Below are positions 16,056-27,605 of a DNA stretch of 64,000 bases, piece after piece. A program made the position numbers and the translations under genes. The notes below the pieces were generated by a model. The model was not told the DNA's origin. It made no database searches and saw only the letters and a program-made list of their open reading frames with translations. The DNA comes from CALBTQ01 sp036725605 (GTDB taxonomy: Bacteria; Lernaellota; Lernaellaia; Lernaellales; Lernaellaceae). The DNA lies in contig DAIMDW010000016.1 in assembly GCA_036725605.1 (NCBI GenBank), positions 72,842 to 136,841 on the forward strand, read 5' to 3'. The stretch's first letter is position 1, and each line of letters starts with the position of its first letter.

Positions 16056-17285
16056 ATGTTTGCCGAACTGCTCACGCCCGTCGAATTGGCCCTGCAGGAA
16101 AAAGCCCGCGCCTTCGCCCGCGACCAGGTGTCGCCGGAGTTGCTCAAGCAGATGGACCAGGACCAGGTGCGCTACCCGCGCGAATACGTCAAGGCGCTGG
16201 CCGCCGCCGGGCTGCTGGGCACGCGCTTCGACACGAAGTACGGCGGCATGGGCCTGGGTTGGTCCGCCGAGGTTTGCGCGCTCGAAGAGATCGGCGTGCT
16301 GGGCATGGCCTTGGGCTGCCTGTTCTCGCTGCCCTCGATCATCGGCGAAGCGCTGCACCTGTTCGGCACGGAGGAGCAAAAGCAAAAGTGGCTCGCGCCG
16401 GTGCTGCGCGGTGAAATCTTCTGCGCCGAGGCGTTGACCGAACCGCGCGGCGGCTCCGACTTTTTCGGCGCGACGACCCGCGCGATCAAGGACGGCGACC
16501 ATTACGTGATGAACGGTCAAAAGCGCTTCGTCGTCGGTTCCGAAGGCGCGGACATCTTCCTCGTCTACGCCAAAACCGCGCCCGACGCGCACCCGCATAA
16601 ATCGCTGTCGGTCTTCGTTGTCGAACGCGACGACACCGTGCAGGTCGAGCACGTCTACGGCCTGATGGGCACGCGCGGCGGCGGCACGGGACGGATCGTC
16701 TTCCACGACACCAAGGTGCCCGCGGCGAACCTCGTCGGCCCGGAAAACGCCGGCGGCATGATCTTCAACCACATGATGGTGCCCGAGCGCATGACCAGCG
16801 CGGCCGGCGCGCTCGGCTTGGCCCGCGCCGCGATCGAGGTCGCCGCCCGCTACGCCACCAAGCGCAAGGCCTTCGGCGAACGGATCATCAAATTCGAGGG
16901 CGTCAGCTTCCGCGTGGCCGAAGCGGTCTGCCGGCTCGACGCCGCCCGCGCATTGGTTTGGGCCGCCGCGAAACGCCTGGACGCCGGCCTCGACTCGCGC
17001 CGCATGGTTTCCGAAGCCAAGAAGGTCGCCACCGACGCGGCCTGGGATGTGACCAACCACGCGATGCAGATCATGGGCGGCATCGGCTACACCGACGTGT
17101 ATCCGATCGAGCGGATGGTCCGCGACGCGCGCCTGACGCAGATCTGGACCGGCACCAACGAGATCATGAACCTGCTCATCCAGCACGAGTATCTCAAGGA
17201 GCTGGCCGCCGACGCCGCCACCAAGCGCGACAGCGAAGCCGACGCCATCAACGCCGACGCGGAAGGCGAGAAGATTTTCGAGTAA
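16056..17285 (+). CDS. Acyl-CoA dehydrogenase
   Basis: The 409-residue flavoprotein catalyses alpha,beta-dehydrogenation of an acyl-CoA and passes electrons to ETF. Family blocks are all present: AEALTEPRGGSDFFG, the middle beta domain, ATKRKAFGERI and IMGGIGYTDVYPIERMVRDA. The usual medium-chain catalytic Glu (YEGT) is replaced here by WTGTNE. Long-chain and isovaleryl types also lack it and use a Glu on an earlier helix. Glu244 in VPERM is the likely base, so a long-chain or branched substrate is more probable. It is the last gene of the operon with DUF6125 and PPC. The stop is followed by an abrupt AT-rich stretch. Confidence 0.9.
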   Translation: MFAELLTPVELALQEKARAFARDQVSPELLKQMDQDQVRYPREYVKALAAAGLLGTRFDTKYGGMGLGWSAEVCALEEIGVLGMALGCLFSLPSIIGEALHLFGTEEQKQKWLAPVLRGEIFCAEALTEPRGGSDFFGATTRAIKDGDHYVMNGQKRFVVGSEGADIFLVYAKTAPDAHPHKSLSVFVVERDDTVQVEHVYGLMGTRGGGTGRIVFHDTKVPAANLVGPENAGGMIFNHMMVPERMTSAAGALGLARAAIEVAARYATKRKAFGERIIKFEGVSFRVAEAVCRLDAARALVWAAAKRLDAGLDSRRMVSEAKKVATDAAWDVTNHAMQIMGGIGYTDVYPIERMVRDARLTQIWTGTNEIMNLLIQHEYLKELAADAATKRDSEADAINADAEGEKIFE

Positions 17286-17358
17286 TTTGCACACACCCTC
17301 TTTTTTAATTAATTATGCATTGTATTATTTATATGCATAAAGAAATGGAGGTATGTTT

Positions 17359-18747
17359 ATGGATGTCATTACTGCGATGCTTATGATAGCTCTATTTATT
17401 ATTATTACTTTTTCCGCTATTTTAATAATAATGTTTTTAAAACAGAAAAAAATAATAAAAAAATATTCTCCAATTATTGATATTGACAAAGAAGTGATCA
17501 AAGCAAACAAACTTTTAAAAAATGCAACTGACGAAACAGAAAAAATAAAATCAGAAAATGAAAAATTACGAAAAAAATTGAGCGATGAGTATTTGGCAGC
17601 GAAGGCCATATATGAAAAATTACAAAAAGAGATATCTTTATTGGAAGAAAATATTGAAGATATTTCTTTTGGCTTGTATAAACCTCATTATTCATTTGAT
17701 TCATCAGATGCTTATAAAAGGGAGCTTGATTCAATTCGGGCAAGGCAAAAAGACCTTATAAAAGGTAAAAAAGCAGCCCTTTGTGCAGTCGAATGGACGG
17801 TTAGTGGCAGCAAAAAAGAAGGCGCTCGTATGCAAAACCAATATATGAAGCTCTTGCTTCGAGCATTTAATGGCGAATGCGATGCTGCGGTGGCCAAAGT
17901 AACTTGGAATAATGTAACCCGTATGGAGAATCGTATAACATCTGCTTTTGAGGTAATAAACAAACTTGGAAGTGTAATGAAAATTTCCATTTCAGATCAA
18001 TATTTATCTTTGAAAATGGAAGAACTGCGCCTTGAATTCGAGACAAAAGAAAAGAGACAGCAGGAAATTGAAGAGCAGAGGGCGATTCAACAACAAATAA
18101 GGGAAGAGGAAAAAGCTTTAAAAGAGGCGGAAAAGGCTAGAAAAGAAGCCGAACAAGAAGAAGCTAGAAGTATCAAAGCGTTGGAAAAGGCGCGAGAAGA
18201 ACTACAAAAGGCTCACGGTGGAGAATTAGATGTATTAAACGAGAAAATATTATTACTTGAGCAACAATTAACTGAAGCTCAAAAGCAGAAGGAGCGAGCA
18301 ATCTCTTTGGCTCAGATAACAAAATCTGGCCATGTATACATCATTTCAAATATTGGCTCCTTTGGCGATAATGTCTTAAAAATCGGAATGACGAGACGCT
18401 TAGAGCCAATGGATCGTGTTAAGGAACTGGGCGATGCGTCCGTACCTTTTCAATTTGATGTTCATGCAATGATATATTCAAAAGATGCTCCAAGTTTGGA
18501 AAAGGAACTCCACGATTACTTTTCAGAAAAGCGGGTTAATTTGATAAATCAGCGCAAAGAATATTTTTTCACTACAGTTGAAGAAATTGAGGAATTTGCA
18601 AGGTCGAAAGATTATGACTTTAAAATAACAAGGCTTGCAGAAGCGAAAGAATATAGAGAATCCCTTACAATAAGAGAGAGTAAAAAGATGAAGGAAGAAA
18701 TTTTACCAATTGATGAAAAACTTCCTGAAAGGTTATTTTCGAACTAA
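17359..18747 (+). CDS. DUF4041 protein with coiled coil and C-terminal GIY-YIG (T5orf172) nuclease domain
   Basis: The 462-residue protein begins with a membrane segment (LMIALFIIITFSAILIIMFL). Long coiled coils follow, then a DUF4041 core (about 90-230), a highly charged coiled coil (about 230-320) and a C-terminal T5orf172/Mug113-like GIY-YIG domain. That domain shows GHVYIISN, LKIGMTRR with its Arg, and the catalytic-type Glu in SLEKELHDYF. GGAGGT touches the ATG at 17353, so the start six bases later is preferred. The gene is strikingly AT-rich compared with both neighbours, indicating transfer. Similar proteins occur in phages and genomic islands; a defence role is inference. Confidence 0.82.
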   Translation: MDVITAMLMIALFIIITFSAILIIMFLKQKKIIKKYSPIIDIDKEVIKANKLLKNATDETEKIKSENEKLRKKLSDEYLAAKAIYEKLQKEISLLEENIEDISFGLYKPHYSFDSSDAYKRELDSIRARQKDLIKGKKAALCAVEWTVSGSKKEGARMQNQYMKLLLRAFNGECDAAVAKVTWNNVTRMENRITSAFEVINKLGSVMKISISDQYLSLKMEELRLEFETKEKRQQEIEEQRAIQQQIREEEKALKEAEKARKEAEQEEARSIKALEKAREELQKAHGGELDVLNEKILLLEQQLTEAQKQKERAISLAQITKSGHVYIISNIGSFGDNVLKIGMTRRLEPMDRVKELGDASVPFQFDVHAMIYSKDAPSLEKELHDYFSEKRVNLINQRKEYFFTTVEEIEEFARSKDYDFKITRLAEAKEYRESLTIRESKKMKEEILPIDEKLPERLFSN

Positions 18748-18984
18748 TATCCGCTGATTCGCCAGGCCGGCTCAGCGGAAGCCTTTATAGATTCTACTGC
18801 CACTGGCAGAGAATAACCCCTTTAATTTAAAGGCCCTTGCGGGCCCCGATGGCTAAGCCATCCACCTCCGATAAACGGATTGATTAAATTGTATACGCTT
18901 TCACCTACAAAGCAAGTGCTTTTTGTTTGACCAAATTCGCCGCCTCTGTCTATCCTGCCCAAACATTGATACAGGCGGGCGATC

Positions 18985-19968
18985 ATGACCGACACCACAT
19001 TGCGTTGGGGCATTCTGGGCACGGCGGAAATTTCGCGGGAGACGATCCGCGGGTTGCGCACAGGCGGCGCGGGCGAGTTGCGCGCGGTGGCCAGTCGCGA
19101 CGCGGACAAGGCGCGGGCGTGGGCGCGCGAGCACGACATCCCGCTGGCCTTCAGTTCGTATGACGAACTGCTGCGTTCCGGCGAGGTCGATGTCATTTAC
19201 AATCCGTTGCCCAACAGCCTGCACGCGACCTGGACGATCAACGCGCTCGCCGCCGGGCTGCACGTGCTGTGCGAAAAGCCGCTGACGGTCGATGCCGCCC
19301 AGGCGCGCGCCGTGGCGCGGGCCGCCGCGCGGGCCGGGCGCTGCGTCGCCGAGGGCTTCATGTACCGCCATCATCCGCAATGGGCTCGTGTGCGCGAACT
19401 CTTGAACGACGGGGCGATCGGCGAGGTGCGTACGCTGCACAGCGTCTTCACCTGGTACAACGACGACCCGCGCGCCAACCCCGTTTCGGTCGAACTGGCC
19501 GGCGGCGCGCTACGCGACGTGGGCTGCTATTGCGTGCATTTTTCGCGGCTGATCGTCGGGGACGAACCGTTGCGCGTGAGTGCGTTCGAGCGCCGGGCCG
19601 GAGTCGACCTGGCGATGCTCGGCCTGCTCGAATTTCCCGCCGGCGTGCTTGCCTCCTTCGAAACCGGTCTGGACAGCTTCGAGCGACACGGTGCGCGCAT
19701 CGCCGGTACGCGCGGGGAGATCGTCATCGAGCAACCGTGGGTGCCCGGCGATCGTCCGGCGCGCTTGCAGTTGTTGCGTGAAGGGAAGGATGCCGAAGAG
19801 ATCGTCATTGCGCCCGCCGATTCCTACCGCCTGCAGGCCGAAGCCTTCGCCGCGTTGTGCCGGGGCGAGGGCGACGCCGACGCCGCGTTGGCTGACGCCG
19901 TGGCGAACATGACCGTCCTGGATGCCCTGTTCACCGCCGCGCGCGAGGGGCGGGCCGTCGCTGTCTGA
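18985..19968 (+). CDS. Gfo/Idh/MocA-family NAD(P)-dependent oxidoreductase
   Basis: The 327-residue protein has an N-terminal Rossmann fold (RWGILGTAEISRETIRGLR, then AVASRDADKARAWA), the family motif VLCEKPLTVDAAQAR and the following helix VAEGFMYRHHPQW. A C-terminal alpha/beta substrate domain follows. The catalytic Lys is that of EKP. Family members oxidise or reduce sugars, inositols, biliverdin or dihydrodiols. The GEIVIEQPWVPGDRP and DSYRLQAEAFAALCRGE segments are typical of the xylose/glucose dehydrogenase-like branch, but the substrate is not assigned. It converges on the acyltransferase gene with only five bases between stops. Confidence 0.87.
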   Translation: MTDTTLRWGILGTAEISRETIRGLRTGGAGELRAVASRDADKARAWAREHDIPLAFSSYDELLRSGEVDVIYNPLPNSLHATWTINALAAGLHVLCEKPLTVDAAQARAVARAAARAGRCVAEGFMYRHHPQWARVRELLNDGAIGEVRTLHSVFTWYNDDPRANPVSVELAGGALRDVGCYCVHFSRLIVGDEPLRVSAFERRAGVDLAMLGLLEFPAGVLASFETGLDSFERHGARIAGTRGEIVIEQPWVPGDRPARLQLLREGKDAEEIVIAPADSYRLQAEAFAALCRGEGDADAALADAVANMTVLDALFTAAREGRAVAV

Positions 19969-19973
19969 CGCGC

Positions 19974-21023
19974 TCAGGCGACGCCGTTGGCCGGGGCGGT
20001 CGTGTGCGCGGCGATCCACTCGTCCACCTTGCGCCACTGCGCGTACAGCCACTCGATGCGCTCTTCGGTCGTCTGGGGGATGTCCTCGAACGGAATGTGC
20101 CACAGGTTGATGCGGATCGTTTGGTGAATCAGCGAGCCGTTGAGCACGTTGAGCGCGCGGGCGGCCGACTCGAAACCGACGTGCGCGGCGAACACGGCGC
20201 AGGCGCGCGTGTTTTCCTCGAGCATCGCCAGGCAGCCGCCCAGGCGCGGAGGCAGGACGTTTTTGAGCGCGCGCGCCCGTTCCAGCAGCGCGAGGTCACC
20301 CTTTTCCTTCAGCCGCTCCAGCATGTGCCGGCGCTTGGACGCGGTGAAACGCGTGCCTTCGGGGAAGATGACCACCGCCTCGTTGTCGTCCAGATCGCGC
20401 ACGACGCGCCGTACGCCGTCGATCTCCCGCTCGTTGTCGCCCAGGCCGCGGCGCACGAAGAAATTGGGCAGGCCGTTGCCGATGATGTCCAGCCCCGGAT
20501 CCCACAGCAATTCGCGCTTGATGATGTGCCGCACGTGCCAGCGACGACGCAGCACGAACAGCGCGCCGGGCAGTGAGGTGTCGGGCATCGAAACGTGGCG
20601 GAAGAACAGCAGCGCCGGCCCGTGCTCGATCTCGTCGAGACCCTCGATGTCAAAACGCAGGCCGAACAATTTGGAAACGCCGTCGAACAGCCAGCCGCCC
20701 CACCAGCGTTCGAGGGAACGCATCCACCGCTGGTAGCGCCGCTTGCCCAGGCCCAGCGCGCGACCGCTGAGCAGCCACATCCCCAGGCCGAGGAAGATCG
20801 CCAGGTTCTCGGCGGTCAGGTACAAAAACAGAAAGCCCGTGCTGCGCAACGCCGCCCAGCGCGAGCGGCGGCGCAGGTCGATGAACAAGGCAATCAATAA
20901 CAAGAGCGGCGAGAGCGCGAAGGTCAGCCACCACGAAACGATATACAACGGGAACGTCGCCGCGCGCCGAAACCACTTTTCGGCGAAGTTGCGCTGGGTG
21001 ATCGAGAGCTCGATTTTCTTCAC
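19974..21023 (-). CDS. PlsC-like 1-acylglycerol-3-phosphate acyltransferase
   Basis: The protein has about 349 residues from the GTG at 21023, chosen because GAGGA lies upstream and the residues before it look non-coding. Two or three N-terminal membrane segments (YIVSWWLTFALSPLLLLIAL and a second around residue 70) precede the PlsC domain. That domain carries HVSMPD (catalytic HX4D) and VVIFPEGTRF (substrate-phosphate motif). Such enzymes transfer acyl chains to lysophosphatidic acid or similar acceptors at the cytoplasmic membrane. It is longer than typical PlsC (about 240 residues) and resembles the LPLAT-family variants with extra membrane helices. Confidence 0.85.
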   Translation of the reverse strand: MKKIELSITQRNFAEKWFRRAATFPLYIVSWWLTFALSPLLLLIALFIDLRRRSRWAALRSTGFLFLYLTAENLAIFLGLGMWLLSGRALGLGKRRYQRWMRSLERWWGGWLFDGVSKLFGLRFDIEGLDEIEHGPALLFFRHVSMPDTSLPGALFVLRRRWHVRHIIKRELLWDPGLDIIGNGLPNFFVRRGLGDNEREIDGVRRVVRDLDDNEAVVIFPEGTRFTASKRRHMLERLKEKGDLALLERARALKNVLPPRLGGCLAMLEENTRACAVFAAHVGFESAARALNVLNGSLIHQTIRINLWHIPFEDIPQTTEERIEWLYAQWRKVDEWIAAHTTAPANGVA

Positions 21024-21138
21024 TGACCAAATCCTCAGTCTGGGTTGCACCGGATGAAAACGCGTCGTTGAAGCGGTTCAGCGTGACGCAAATATATTTT
21101 CTGTCAAGAACAAACGAAATTTGGCGGCGGAAAACCGA

Positions 21139-23343
21139 TTAACGAGTCTCGGACAGTTTGACGAGAAACGCCTTGGGCGCGGGGTCGCCGGTGTAGCCCA
21201 GCGCCAGCGGATCGACCGTGCGATTGGGCAGAAATTCGATGACCGCGCCCGGCGGCACGTTCAGCGTCACGTCGGTTTGATCGGCGAGGCGATATGCGAC
21301 CGGCGGTTCGTCGTCGATCGTTATCCGCAACTCGTCGACGCCCTGGGCGAGGAACGGCGCGATGAAATGCAATTGTCGTTCGCCCGGCGGCAGCATGAGC
21401 CGCGCCCGTTCGCCGATCCACCAATAGCCCTTGGCGTCGCGCGGCCCGGCGACCTCCAGCCAGCGGTAGGGTTCGTAATCGGTCAGCGGCCAGATGTCGA
21501 CCGGCTCGTCGTCGGACCGGTTCGCCAGCAACACCAGGTGCCCGTTGGTGTACAGCCGGTCCAGGCGCCGGCCTTCGCCCGCCACGTACTCGGCTTCGTG
21601 CGCGGTCGTGGTGATAATGGTATCTTCCCAAGGCGACAACGGCCGATTTTCCCGCCGGGGCTTGAGGATCGTTTCGTACAAATGAGGGGCGTAATTGACG
21701 TCGGCGAATCCGTCGTAAAGCCACCAGTACATGGCTTGCGCGCCGTCACCGATGATGAAATTGAAGTGTCGCGCTCTTGTGTCCACCATCCGATTCAGCG
21801 ACCATTCGTCGTTGTAGGCGTGCGCGGCGCGGATCTCGTCGCGCGTCTGTAGGCCGGTCAGTTGCGTCCAATAAATGTGCGGCGTGAAGCCCGCGCGCGG
21901 CCATTGCGCGGCAATCAACGGACCCCAGCCGGTCAGCGCCAGCGCCACGACGACCCAGGCGACCGCCGCCTTCTTGCGCGCCGCCTCCGCCACGGGCAAT
22001 GCCGCCAGCGCCGCGCCGTACACCAGCCACGGCGCGAGGTAACGCACCTGCTGACTGGTGACGAACCACACCGCCAGCGACACGGCGGCCAGCGGCGTGA
22101 GCAGATACAACAGCGGGTAATGCCGCAGCCGCACCAGGCCGAAGGTCAGCAGCGGCAGCAGCAGCCAGCCCAGCGGCAGATGGCCGAACAACTCGGGCTT
22201 GAACGTCAGGTTCCAACCCAGCAGCAGCATCGCCTTGAGGTCGAAGCCCGCGCCGTAGGTTTCGCGCACGCGTTGCGCAATGTATTGGAAGAACGCGGCG
22301 GTCGATTCATCGGCCGTCCAGGCGCTGAGCAGCGGATACAACGGGTCGCCCGTGTGATACCACGCCCGCAGCGCCCAGGGCGCATAGACCAGCAGCGCCG
22401 TCAGGCAAAACAGCGCGGCTTGGCCGAGCGAATAAAACAGTCCCGGTCGTTGTTGCCCGCGCCGCACGCGCAGCCAGAAGGGCACGACGACCACGGCCAG
22501 CAGCGGAATGAGCATCAGGTTCCACAGCTTCGTCGAGGCGCACAATCCGGCAAACAGCGCCGCGGTCAGCAGATCGCCCCGCGCGCCGGAGCGCAGGTGA
22601 TCGTCCAGGCGCAGCACAGCCAGCGCGAAATAGAGCATCGCGAAGCCGTCGGTGTTCGCCGTCTGCGACGTCCAGGCCACTAGCGGCACGCCGGCGAGGA
22701 TCGTCGCCGCGAGCCATCCGGCCCGCCGGTCCCCCGCGCGCCGCGCCAGCAACGCCGTCGCCGCGATCGCCAACAGCGTCGTCAGCCAATGCAGCACCCG
22801 CGCCGCTTCCGTGCGGTGAAATTCCGTCAGCGCGCCGAAGGCGTATTCCGCCAAAAGCGGATAACCCGTCGGGTAGTTCCAAGAATTAATAAAATCACTC
22901 AAATATCCCGCATCCCAGGCGACCGGCAGATGGTAGCTGAGCGCGTCGGGCTCCAATTCCGGACCCAACGAGGCCAGGAAGCTCGCGCCGGTCAGCAGTA
23001 CGATGACGATCGCCGCGAACGCTTCGAACCGATCGTACGGCCCCGCCGCCGCCAACGCTTGGCCCGAATGGCGTAGCGTCCACAGGCCGTAGACGACGAA
23101 CGGCGCCATGGCGTACGTCAGCAGGTGCTCGGCGCGAAAACCCAGATCGTACAGACACATGGACGCCTGGCACAGCGCCAGACGCAGCAACGCCCAAAGT
23201 GCCAGACCCAGCGCGGTTTGCTCGAGGCGGTCGCGCAACGAATCGCCGCGCCGCAAGGCCGCGCCCAGGCCGAGCGAGGCGATCATCAACAACAGCGCCA
23301 AGGCCGCCCCGTCGAGGCCGGATTCTTCCCAAAAGTTCAACAT
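21139..23343 (-). CDS. GT-C-type integral membrane glycosyltransferase-like protein
   Basis: The 734-residue protein has about eleven predicted membrane helices, then a C-terminal beta-rich part (about 560-734). After the second or third helix lies PELEPDALSYHLPVA, an acidic loop motif typical of PMT/ArnT-like GT-C enzymes that use polyprenyl-phosphate sugars. NYPTGYPLLAEYAFG and YAPWALRAWYHTGDPLYP are also characteristic of this group. The role is probably transfer of a sugar to lipid or protein outside the membrane. The start overlaps the stop of the upstream DUF6504-like gene by 7 bp, so the pair is co-translated. Confidence 0.75.
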   Translation of the reverse strand: MLNFWEESGLDGAALALLLMIASLGLGAALRRGDSLRDRLEQTALGLALWALLRLALCQASMCLYDLGFRAEHLLTYAMAPFVVYGLWTLRHSGQALAAAGPYDRFEAFAAIVIVLLTGASFLASLGPELEPDALSYHLPVAWDAGYLSDFINSWNYPTGYPLLAEYAFGALTEFHRTEAARVLHWLTTLLAIAATALLARRAGDRRAGWLAATILAGVPLVAWTSQTANTDGFAMLYFALAVLRLDDHLRSGARGDLLTAALFAGLCASTKLWNLMLIPLLAVVVVPFWLRVRRGQQRPGLFYSLGQAALFCLTALLVYAPWALRAWYHTGDPLYPLLSAWTADESTAAFFQYIAQRVRETYGAGFDLKAMLLLGWNLTFKPELFGHLPLGWLLLPLLTFGLVRLRHYPLLYLLTPLAAVSLAVWFVTSQQVRYLAPWLVYGAALAALPVAEAARKKAAVAWVVVALALTGWGPLIAAQWPRAGFTPHIYWTQLTGLQTRDEIRAAHAYNDEWSLNRMVDTRARHFNFIIGDGAQAMYWWLYDGFADVNYAPHLYETILKPRRENRPLSPWEDTIITTTAHEAEYVAGEGRRLDRLYTNGHLVLLANRSDDEPVDIWPLTDYEPYRWLEVAGPRDAKGYWWIGERARLMLPPGERQLHFIAPFLAQGVDELRITIDDEPPVAYRLADQTDVTLNVPPGAVIEFLPNRTVDPLALGYTGDPAPKAFLVKLSETR

Positions 23344-23633
23344 GGCTCGCCTTCCTCGACGCTCACCAGGTGCCAGGTCTTCTTTTCGGCCTGGGCGTAA
23401 TCGTAATAGACCAGCAGCCGTTCGCCGGACGAGGCGCGCAGCAGATAATTTTTACGATGCCGCCGGGTGCGCCAGGTGCGCGCCCGCACGGGCGTCGAGC
23501 CGTGGCCGGTGTCGAACCACGCCTGCTCGATCGCGACGATCTCCCATCGCCGCTCGCCCTCGCTCACCGCGACCGGCTCGGGCGGCTCGCCCGCGCATTC
23601 CACTTGCACGCGTCGGCCTACGAACTTGCGCAT
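23337..23633 (-). CDS. DUF6504-like small protein
   Basis: The 98-residue protein begins MRKFVGRRVQVEC; the frame is open to 23660, but AAGGGA upstream favours 23633. It contains IVAIEQAWFDTGHG, then HRKNYLLRASSGERLLVYYD, and KKTWHLVSVEEGEPC at the end. This resembles DUF6504, a small domain also seen beside error-prone polymerase genes, with unknown function. It overlaps the next membrane gene by 7 bp. There is no signal peptide. Confidence 0.6.
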   Translation of the reverse strand: MRKFVGRRVQVECAGEPPEPVAVSEGERRWEIVAIEQAWFDTGHGSTPVRARTWRTRRHRKNYLLRASSGERLLVYYDYAQAEKKTWHLVSVEEGEPC

Positions 23634-23691
23634 GGAAATATCCCTTGTGCGTATAACCAAATGATATCAATGGCGGGAAAAAGCGACAAGC

Positions 23692-24051
23692 TTAGAAAAT
23701 CGCGGCCAGCCCCGGTCGCGAAATATCCGAGAAATGAATGCCGATGCGATGGGCTTGATCCGGTTCGTGATCGCCCTCGACGTAAACCACCCGGCCGTTG
23801 GCGCGTACATACACGTGTTCGCGCGGATGCGTGAAGCGCAAGCGCACCTGCTCGCCGATCTCCGGCTTGTAGGGACAAAACACACTGATGCCGTTCGAGG
23901 AGATGTCGTGCGACTTTTCCAGCATGGTTTTATGGCCGACGGTATACAATACAGGAATCGCGACTTCCTCGCGCATTTCCCGCCGACGGTCGGTTGAATA
24001 TTCCATCTCGGAAACCTTCTCCATACCTGCAAGGCGCAAAGTTTGTCCCAT
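23692..24051 (-). CDS. PilZ-domain protein (probable c-di-GMP receptor)
   Basis: The 119-residue protein is a single PilZ domain. It has the paired binding motifs RRREMREEV (RxxxR) and DISSNGISV (D/NxSxxG), with the barrel continuing through VRLRFTHPREHVYVRANGRV and HRIGIHFSDIS. Both motifs look intact, so binding of cyclic-di-GMP is expected. Stand-alone PilZ proteins usually control motility, pili or exopolysaccharide. The start could also be at the internal Met of MEKVSEMEYS. No diguanylate cyclase is encoded nearby. Confidence 0.87.
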   Translation of the reverse strand: MGQTLRLAGMEKVSEMEYSTDRRREMREEVAIPVLYTVGHKTMLEKSHDISSNGISVFCPYKPEIGEQVRLRFTHPREHVYVRANGRVVYVEGDHEPDQAHRIGIHFSDISRPGLAAIF

Positions 24052-24163
24052 TTGGCCCTCAAAAGCAAGAGTAAATTTGATAGATAAATATACAAGATGT
24101 TGTACATCATTGCAAGAATAATCACAACATTCGGTATGATTATTGATTTATAGTGTGATTCTG

Positions 24164-26749
<2,586 letters not shown>

Positions 26750-26806
26750 GGCGTACCTTCCTCTTTTCTTATTTCTCTTGAAAAATAAGAATCGCCCCGC
26801 CGTTCG

Positions 26807-27511
26807 TCAAGCGCGTTCGTCGTTTTCGCTCTCGTCGTCCAGGTTCATGTCGTTGAGGCGGTCGATGATCCGGTTGAGCTGGTCGCGGATGGCCCGCGAC
26901 TGTTGGCGCACTTCCTGCCGGTGCTTGCCCTCCAGAAAATCGTCTTCGACGCAGTCGACGGCCAGGCACTGCACCGAATCGACCAATTGTTTCCAGTTTT
27001 TATAGAAATTCGTTTCCCGCTTGCGCCCGGCGCCGGGCCGTCGCCGTCCCTTACCTTTAACTATTTCCCGCAATTTGCGTACGGACAATTCGCGGTCCGC
27101 CGCCTCGATGCCGATCTTGCGCCGCTCGCCCGGGTCGGCCACCTGGTACAACACGCTGTGGTGCGAGGGCGGCAGCAGCTTCGCCTTGCCGACCGGCAAC
27201 AGGCGGAAGTTGATCGCCACGTGCAGAAAACGACGTAGCGCCGTTTCGGGGAAGGGCAGGTCGGCGCGTTCGCACAGGCGGCGAAACGACATGTTTTTCG
27301 TGGGATTCTGCGAGGCAACTTCGCCGATGTCGTTGTCGAAGAAGTGCTCGATCAAGTAGTCGCCGATTTCCTTGGCGCGCAAGGTGAGTTCCTCTTCCAT
27401 CGACTCCTTGCGTTCGGCGAGCCAGGCGACCGCCGCGTCGACGGTCCGGTCGACCTCGCGGCGTCCGCTCCGTCGCCCGCTGCGCACCGGATGGCGTTTC
27501 TCCTCGGTCAT
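26807..27511 (-). CDS. Uncharacterised protein in the clpB operon, possible regulator
   Basis: The 234-residue protein is not recognised. It is soluble and basic, with helical segments. MSFRRLCERADLPFPETALR looks like a helix-turn-helix, and SHHSVLYQVADPGERRKIGI continues as EAADRELSVRKLREIVKG, a pattern I associate with ParB-like or DUF1016-like DNA-associated proteins. GRRRPGAGRKRE is a basic hinge before a C-terminal coiled coil (RQQSRAIRDQLNRIIDRLND). A perfect 8-bp inverted repeat sits 12-33 bp upstream of its ATG. Co-direction with clpB and divergence from hsp20 make a stress-gene repressor a reasonable hypothesis. Confidence 0.7.
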   Translation of the reverse strand: MTEEKRHPVRSGRRSGRREVDRTVDAAVAWLAERKESMEEELTLRAKEIGDYLIEHFFDNDIGEVASQNPTKNMSFRRLCERADLPFPETALRRFLHVAINFRLLPVGKAKLLPPSHHSVLYQVADPGERRKIGIEAADRELSVRKLREIVKGKGRRRPGAGRKRETNFYKNWKQLVDSVQCLAVDCVEDDFLEGKHRQEVRQQSRAIRDQLNRIIDRLNDMNLDDESENDERA

Positions 27512-27522
27512 CGGCGCCCCCT

Positions 27523-27544
27523 ACTTTGATGACGTTATCAAAGT
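27523..27544. promoter_or_regulatory. Palindromic operator candidate between the regulator-like gene and hsp20
   Basis: ACTTTGAT (27523-27530) and ATCAAAGT (27537-27544) form a perfect inverted repeat with a 6-bp spacer, 12 bp upstream of the leftward gene. This is the geometry of a dimeric repressor site. Confidence 0.55.
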
Positions 27545-27576
27545 TAATTAAATGCGAAAAAAATGTCAAACGGCCC

Positions 27577-27605
27577 TTGACCGCCCCGGGGGGCGTTCTT
27601 ATTGT
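27577..27605 (+). promoter_or_regulatory. Probable promoter for hsp20
   Basis: TTGACC (27577-27582) and TATTGT (27600-27605) are 17 bp apart. The leader to the hsp20 ATG is then about 190 bp. A small frame inside it (about 27636-27791) is not convincing as a gene. CIRCE elements were not found. Confidence 0.5.
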
